A DNA stretch of 64,000 nt. Origin: Brachionus rotundiformis. Its lineage: Eukaryota > Rotifera > Eurotatoria > Ploima > Brachionidae. The stretch lies in NCBI GenBank assembly GCA_016802295.1, contig JAESIW010000138.1, positions 3,624,152-3,688,151 of the forward strand, written 5' to 3'. The notes beneath the pieces were generated by a model, which made no database searches, was not told where the DNA came from, and saw only the letters and a list, made by a program, of their open reading frames with translations. This document shows positions 57,695 through 64,000 of the stretch, one piece after another. The position numbers were made by a program, and so were the translations under genes. Each line of letters opens with the position of its first letter. Position 1 is the stretch's first letter.

Positions 57695-60600
57695 ATGGTA
57701 ATTTTTGTAATCTATTTATGTCCTAAAAATTTAGTCTTAATTGCGATTCTTAAAATGCTTTTAAGACCTAAGTTTGGGACAATAAGAAGTGATTAATTTA
57801 AATAATTTGTTAAGACCAAAAAAAAAGATTCAGCATCAAGTTCTGTAAAGGCTACTAAGGGCCATAAAAAACAAAATCTTGATGATTTAAAAAAAGAAGT
57901 TGAATTTGTAAGTAATTTTAAAAAATTGTTAAAATGTTTTAAAAATTTTATTTCATTCAAATTAGGATGAACATAAAATTGATTTAAATGAGTTAATCGT
58001 TCGTCTACAGACTGACCTTAGTAGAGTAAGTAGAGGAATTTTTTTTTGATTAAAGAACAATTAAAAATTAAATTTTATTTCAAAGGGTCTGACTGAGGAA
58101 CGAGCTCGACAAGTTCTTGAAAGAGATGGTCCCAATGCTCTATCGCCACCAAAAACAACACCTGAATGGATTAAATTTTGTAAAAATTTATTCGGTGGTT
58201 TTGCAATGTTGCTCTGGACTGGTGCATTCCTTTGCTTTTTTGCCTATGGAATCACTGTAGCTTCCTATGATGATGCACCAAAAGATAACTTGTGGCTAGG
58301 TGTAGCGTTAGCAGTAGTAGTAATTCTAACAGGTGTATTTTCATATTTTCAAGAGGCTAAAAGCTCTCGTATTATGGACTCGTTCAAAAACATGGTACCT
58401 CAACAAGCTGTTGCTCTTAGAAATGGTGAGAAAAAGACTTTGAAAGCAGAAGATCTGGTAGTGGGCGATGTGATAGATGTGAAGTTTGGTGACCGTGTTC
58501 CAGCTGACGTTCGTGTTGTGCAAGCACATGGTTTCAAGGTAGACAACTCGTCGTTGACTGGAGAATCTGAACCACAAGCTAGATCACCTGAATTTACAAA
58601 TGAGAATCCATTGGAAACTAAAAATATTGCTTTCTTTTCGACCAATGCTGTAGAGGGCACTTGTACCGGTATTGTTATTCGTACAGGTGACAGAACAGTC
58701 ATGGGTCGTATTGCTAATTTGGCTTCAGGTTTGGACACCGGTGAGACTCCGATTGCCAGAGAAATTCATCACTTTATCAACCTGATCACCAGTGTAGCTG
58801 TTTTCTTGGGTGTCACATTTTTCATCATTGCTCTCGTTCTTAAGTACTACTGGTTGGATGCAGTTATCTTTTTGATTGGTATCATTGTAGCCAATGTACC
58901 CGAGGGTCTTTTGGCCACTGTGACTGTATGCTTGACTTTGACTGCTAAACGTATGGCGAAGAAAAATTGCTTGGTTAAAAATTTAGAAGCTGTTGAAACA
59001 CTTGGTTCAACATCAACAATTTGTTCAGATAAAACTGGCACTTTGACTCAAAATCGTATGACTGTAGCTCATATGTGGTATGATAATCATATAGCAGAGG
59101 TAGATACGTCAGAAAATCAAGTAACTGCAACTTATGACAAGGAAGCACCTGGACTTAGAGCATTGATTAGATGTGCTATGCTGTGCAATAGAGCTGAATT
59201 CAAAGTTGATGGAGAAAATTTGAAGAAACCAATTTTACAAAGAGATTGTATTGGTGATGCATCTGAATCGGCTATTCTAAAATCATGTGAATTGTCATTT
59301 GGAAGTGTTGCTCAATATAGGGAATTGAATAGAAAGATTGTTGAAATTCCATTCAACTCAACAAACAAATATCAAGTCAGTGTACATGAAACTGATGATG
59401 ATGATGACCGATACCTGTTGGTAATGAAAGGTGCTCCAGAAAGAATTTTGGATAGATGCACAAGCATTTACATGAACGGAAGTGATTTGGAATTGACTGA
59501 TTATTGGAAGGCTCAGTTTAACAATGCTTATTTGGAGCTTGGAGGTTATGGTGAACGTGTATTGGGTTTCTGTGATGTAAGACTTGATTCAAAGAAATAT
59601 CCAAAAGGATATCGTTTCGATCCTGATGAGGCCAATTTTCAATTGACCGAATTGAGATTTTTGGGCTTGATGTCTATGATTGATCCGCCAAGAGCTGCTG
59701 TGCCTGATGCTGTTGAAAAATGTCGTTCAGCTGGTATCAAGGTAATTATGGTTACTGGTGACCATCCAATCACTGCCAAAGCTATTGCCAAAGGTGTCGG
59801 CATCATCAGTGAACACAATGAAACAGTCGAAGACATTGCTGCTCGTTTGGGCATTGCTGTAAGTCAAGTTAATCCACGTGATGCCAAAGCTATTGTTGTT
59901 CATGGCAACGATTTGAAAAGCATGTCCTCTGAACAATTGGATGATATTTTGAAACACCACAGTGAAATTGTGTTTGCACGTACTTCACCACAACAAAAAT
60001 TGATCATTGTCGAGGGTTGCCAACGTCAAGGAGCCATTGTAGCCGTAACTGGCGATGGTGTAAACGATTCGCCAGCATTGAAAAAAGCCGACATTGGTGT
60101 TGCTATGGGCATAGCAGGCAGTGACGTTAGTAAACAAGCTGCTGACATGATTTTGTTGGACGACAACTTTGCTTCAATTGTAACTGGTGTTGAAGAAGGT
60201 CGCTTGATCTTTGACAATTTGAAAAAATCAATTGCTTACACTTTGACTTCAAATATACCAGAAATTACTCCATTCTTGATGTTTATTTTGACAGATATTC
60301 CCTTGCCTTTGGGCACAATTACCATTCTTTGCATTGATTTGGGTACCGATATGGTTCCGGCCATTTCGCTTGCATACGAAAAAGCCGAATCGGACATCAT
60401 GAAACGAAAGCCAAGAGATCCAATCAGAGACAAATTGGTAAATCAACGTTTGATTTCAATGGCTTATGGACAAATTGGCTTCATCCAAGCCAGTGCTGGT
60501 TTCTTTGTCTATTTGGTAATTATGGCCGAAAATGGATTCTGGCCCTCAAGACTATTGGGCATTAGAAAGTCATGGGACTCAAAAGCTGTCAATGATTTGG

Positions 60601-61111
60601 AAGATTCATACGGACAAGAATGGACTTATCAACAAAGAAAAATTCTCGAGTACACTTGTCACACTGCTTTCTTTGTTTCCATTGTAGTTGTGCAATGGAC
60701 TGATTTGATTATCTGCAAAACTCGACGAAACTCTCTCCTACAACAAGGAATGACGTAAGACTAGATAAATTTATTTTCCACAAGATTTAATATTTGTTTA
60801 TTTTTTCTTTTTACCAGCAACAACATGATGAACTTTGGTCTTATTTTCGAGACTGTTTTGGCTGCTGCTCTTTGTTATACACCAGGCCTTGACAAAGGTT
60901 TGAACATGTACCCATTAAAGTAAGATTCCTAACCAACAATCAAATTTGTTTATTCATTTTTCAATTAATTAATTTTTTCCCAAATTAAAGATTCTTCTGG
61001 TGGCTACCAGCTCTACCATTTTCAATATCCATCTTGATCTACGATGAAATTAGAAAGTTCATTCTTAGAAAGAATCCAGGTGGTTGGGTCGAACAAGAAA
61101 CTTACTATTAG
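57695..61111 (+). CDS. ATP1A: Na,K-ATPase catalytic alpha subunit
   Basis: The P2C-type ATPase that exports 3 Na+ and imports 2 K+ per ATP. Exons 57695-57697 (ATG only), 57815-57907, 57966-58025, 58086-60754 (2.67 kb), 60818-60919 and 60991-61111 give 1015 residues, close to human (1023). The Lys-rich N-terminus reads [11 protein letters not shown]. Later blocks are [26 protein letters not shown], and the TM1-TM2 region [20 protein letters not shown]; the actuator TGES is in SSLTGESEP. The phosphorylated Asp is in [19 protein letters not shown] and [10 protein letters not shown] lie in the N and P domains, with hinge [31 protein letters not shown] (TM4) and [16 protein letters not shown] (TM6) carry the cation ligands. 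It ends [10 protein letters not shown]. The TM1-TM2 loop has Thr where ouabain-sensitive pumps have Gln111. The start exon is the least certain part; the rest is secure. Confidence 0.96.
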
Positions 61112-62263
61112 ATTTAGATTATTAGATATTTATTTAAAAAAAAAAAGTCTTTGAGCAAAAGTTAAATTTAGACCAGCATCAATCGATTAGAATAAATATA
61201 TATATCGTCTTAAAAATAAAATTGTAATTAGAATAAAATTTCATTATTGAATAAACTTTTCACTTTAATTTTAGAACTACAATAAAACAAGTTGATAGAT
61301 CTTTTCTGTCAGCTTTTTTTTATTAAATGTTATAACAATTCGACTTTTTTCATTGTTTTTACTTTTACCATTTGTTGGTTTTATTTTCGCCCTTTAAAAA
61401 AAATATCCAATAACTCGAAGAAACTATTTTTGTTTCTCTCAAATAAATTTTAAATCAAACTTATATAATTTAATTATTTATTTTCATATAAAAATGATTT
61501 AACCAATTTAAAAATATGCTTGGAAACTTTTTACAAATAAAAAACATTTACAATTATATTTGATTTGAAAATGCTTTTTTAATTAATTTATCAATTGGTC
61601 ACGGAAAAAAAATAACGAAGCAGCAATTGATTTTAAAAGTTAAAAAAAGTAAAAGGTCTACTATAGCGGGACTACGTTAGTTGTTCTGCTTTGTTAATTT
61701 AGTTGAACTAAGTTGACAAAACATTGCTTGCGTAATATTTTTCCTGCAAATCAAACAATTAGATAAAGACTCAGAAGATGATGGTGCAAAAGAAAAGGAT
61801 TAAATTGATTAAAATAAATGTTATTTTAATTTAAGTTTAATTTTATTTTGTAAAAATGAATATTTTAAATTGAATAATTAAAAATAAATTTTAAGTTATT
61901 TATAGTAACAATCAAATTTAAGAAAATAATAAAATAAGTGTTTAAATTTAGTTGGTAAACAACTCGTTTCGTGTAGTTCGTTTAAGCACAGAATGACAAA
62001 GCCTAACGAATGTTCAATTAAAGAATTTTAAAAACGTTCATATTTCATCAAATATTTTAAATATCATTTTTAATTTTTAATCTCTAATAATGTGACAAAT
62101 TTAAATTTAAATGGCGCTTTTAAGATATAAAATTTATATCTGAAACTTAATCAATTTAATTACTTAAATAAATTTGAGTGAATTTTAAATGTAAAGCTTT
62201 TAATATTTAAGTAGCAAGATCACATATTTATTAAAATAGATTTTTTTGAAATTTATTAGAATT
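61112..62263. other. AT-rich spacer with two less AT-rich patches
   Basis: Lies between ATP1A and the terminal receptor gene, both plus strand. It has the ATP1A 3' UTR (AATAAA near 61190) and the receptor promoter. Patches at 61660-61740 and 61950-62020 are less AT-rich, but I could not identify them. Confidence 0.5.
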
Positions 62264-64000
62264 ATGAAAAATTGCATAGTTTTGATTTTATTATTTTTAA
62301 CTAATATCTCAAGTTTAGGTATTTTCAAATGGAAAAATTGTAGTGATCAGAAAACCAAGATCTCTTTGCTTAAGATTTCGAATACCAAAGATGGATTTAA
62401 TGAAGACAATTTTGGACTAGTTGTTAAGAATTTCAATGCCTTTATTCAAGTTAAATTAGAATGTTTTCAAGTAGATGAAGATTTAATTGATTTTGAAATA
62501 AAGTTTGTTTCAAATAATCAAATTGATTTAACAAATGATTTGAAAATAGAACCAATTTTCGATATTACCAAAATAAATTTTCCAATATTTTTATTTCATA
62601 ATATTCGAACTTTACAAAAAAATTTGACAATATTTAATAGCTTTGATACCAATGTTAATGTAAATTTTGTTTTTTCAAAAATTTATTTAAATTTCGAATG
62701 TAATTTTTCATTCGCTCAAGATTTTACTTTGTTTAAAAATTGCATTTCGCTTAGTTTTAGAAATGTTAAATTCAAAACATATATTTGTCCTTTAATATTT
62801 TACAATTTAACTCTGAACAGTATTGAGTTTAATTCGATTTCTGAAGCATTTATTTTTAAAAATAGTGTCAAGTTCTTAAATTTAAATATTTCATTAAATG
62901 CCAATATAGCTCAGCTTTCTCTGAGTGGTCACGAATTAAGTATTTCAAAAAATCTAATTGATATCAATCTATTTAAAAATTTATCTTATTTAATACTTAA
63001 TGGTCATATTAAAAACATTGATTGGTTTAATATTTTTGAATTAAAAAACCTAACTGTTTTAACAATCAACATTTTTCAAATGAGAAATTTTTTATTTAAA
63101 TATAAACCGTGGTTCGAAAAATGGAACAAAATATTGGAAAGACAAATATATATTAATTTCGGAATTTATGATGATTACATATTTCCTGATCAGGATTTTT
63201 GTATAATTTACGATTTTCCATCCTTTAAGAAACTAGGATTTCATGTATTTTTGAGTGAAAATCAATGCAATTGTGCTCTTCTATGGCTAGATCAATGCTA
63301 TTCGGGCAGTTTTGACCATTCATGTCAAAAATTAGTTAATAACTGTATAGGCTTTTTGGAATATAATGTTTTACCTAAATTAAAACCAAATTTCAAATTT
63401 AAATTAAATTTTTTCATTACTGGAGCTTTATTAAGTTATATTACCTCAGTTGGGCACTTAATATTTTCAATAATAGGCATTCTGGTTAATATTCTAAATA
63501 TCTATGTTATCAAAAGATGCAAAGACAAAAAAGAAAAAAATGAGTTCAAGATACAATTATTTAACTCTATGATTATTAGTTCATTTGTTAATTTTTTGTA
63601 CTGTTTTATTATGGCTCTTCATCTAATGAACTCATGTGCTCTAATTAATGGGATATTGTGTTCAAAGCTTTATGGAAATGTCATAATTCAATATTACGAA
63701 ATTTATATAGTCGATTTTTTTGGAAGTATATTAAAAACTTTATCAAATGTATTAAATATCTGGATATCAGTATTTCGTTGTGTCATTTTAGATAGTGAAT
63801 CAAAATTTTACATTTTAATTAATAAATTTATTGTGAATAAAAGTGGACTAAAACAATATTTACTTTATAGTTGCTTTTTGATGCTTTTAACGATAACAAA
63901 CATTGATAAACTTAATTCAAGGGTTGCTAAATTCAAAGATGGAGAATTTGATCCAGATTATTATGGGTTTCCAATGAGAAATTGGTTAATAACTGAAGAT
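62264..64000 (+). CDS. Putative LRR-like ectodomain G-protein-coupled receptor (3' end off window)
   Basis: A single uninterrupted frame of 579 codons from ATG 62264 to the window edge. A signal peptide (MKNCIVLILLFLTNISSLG) leads into an ectodomain of about 380 residues with degenerate leucine-rich-like repeats, e.g. LFKNLSYLILNGHIKNIDWF and ELKNLTVLTIN. It is closed by a cysteine module QCNCALLWLDQC..SCQKLVNNC (C335, C337 and three later Cys) resembling an LRR C-terminal cap. TM1 (about 390-414) reads HLIFSIIGILVNILNIYVIK, with the GxxxN style of rhodopsin-like receptors. TM2 (about 432-455), TM3 ending NIWISVFRCVIL (a DRY-like position reading FRC) and TM4 (about 531-547) follow. TM5-7 lie outside. 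It has many Asn glycosylation sequons. No close named family is recognised; it could be an orphan chemosensory or peptide receptor. Confidence 0.72.
   Translation, partial: MKNCIVLILLFLTNISSLGIFKWKNCSDQKTKISLLKISNTKDGFNEDNFGLVVKNFNAFIQVKLECFQVDEDLIDFEIKFVSNNQIDLTNDLKIEPIFDITKINFPIFLFHNIRTLQKNLTIFNSFDTNVNVNFVFSKIYLNFECNFSFAQDFTLFKNCISLSFRNVKFKTYICPLIFYNLTLNSIEFNSISEAFIFKNSVKFLNLNISLNANIAQLSLSGHELSISKNLIDINLFKNLSYLILNGHIKNIDWFNIFELKNLTVLTINIFQMRNFLFKYKPWFEKWNKILERQIYINFGIYDDYIFPDQDFCIIYDFPSFKKLGFHVFLSENQCNCALLWLDQCYSGSFDHSCQKLVNNCIGFLEYNVLPKLKPNFKFKLNFFITGALLSYITSVGHLIFSIIGILVNILNIYVIKRCKDKKEKNEFKIQLFNSMIISSFVNFLYCFIMALHLMNSCALINGILCSKLYGNVIIQYYEIYIVDFFGSILKTLSNVLNIWISVFRCVILDSESKFYILINKFIVNKSGLKQYLLYSCFLMLLTITNIDKLNSRVAKFKDGEFDPDYYGFPMRNWLITED

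Noticed and set aside
58341..60446. Several minus-strand ORFs within the large Na,K-ATPase exon
   Set aside because: All are antisense shadows of the long conserved coding exon.

Overview
This is a eukaryotic nuclear fragment from an animal. It is very AT-rich and gene-dense, with many introns of only about 45-80 nt. Gene content is metazoan: ERp44, UBE2G2, TBC1D23, tetraspanins, a homeobox gene, an NCK adaptor, both Na,K-ATPase subunits, an SLC6 transporter, the ciliary proteins CFAP126 and CFAP91, and ShKT domains. The compact AT-rich style, non-LTR retrotransposon debris and an LRR-like GPCR suggest a small aquatic invertebrate. A monogonont rotifer of the Brachionus type is my best guess, by inference only.

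Layout. 1-7 kb: ERp44 (-, its 3' end lies off the window), acyl-CoA-binding protein (+), an unknown gene (-) head-to-head with UBE2G2 (+), a small unknown gene (-) and a tetraspanin (-). 8.7-16.4 kb: a GH27 alpha-N-acetylgalactosaminidase (+) and TBC1D23 (+), two of whose introns are inflated by dead non-LTR retrotransposon pieces. 17-32 kb: a homeobox gene (-), HDHD2 (-), a TSPAN13/31-like tetraspanin (+), and two copies of the mitochondrial ATP synthase c-subunit gene (-) with identical coding DNA. These copies lie in a pair of duplicated blocks (A-B and A'-B'), with a frameshifted FLYWCH/MULE transposon relic between them. 32-38 kb: CFAP126/Flattop (+), Na,K-ATPase beta (-) and the spliceosomal protein IK/RED (-). 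41-49.5 kb: an NCK-type adaptor (+), a secreted protein with a protease-like domain and three ShKT domains (+), and CFAP91 (-). 53-64 kb: an SLC6 transporter (+), Na,K-ATPase alpha (+) and the start of a large single-exon receptor (+) that runs off the right edge.

The genes are mostly unrelated housekeeping genes, but some act together. Na,K-ATPase alpha and beta form one pump, and it supplies the Na+ gradient used by the SLC6 transporter. CFAP91 and CFAP126 are both ciliary axoneme or basal-body proteins. Gene models were spliced by hand from GT/AG sites, reading-phase consistency and remembered family sequences. Most models close exactly in phase, and two match the human length (UBE2G2 165 aa, HDHD2 259 aa). 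The points most worth a second look are: a zinc-protease-like domain that seems to have lost its whole metal site; a Thr at the ouabain-sensitivity position of Na,K-ATPase alpha; the segmental duplication; a duplicated hairpin overlapping a perfect splice donor, which resembles the core of a spliced-leader RNA; and the terminal LRR-like 7TM receptor.
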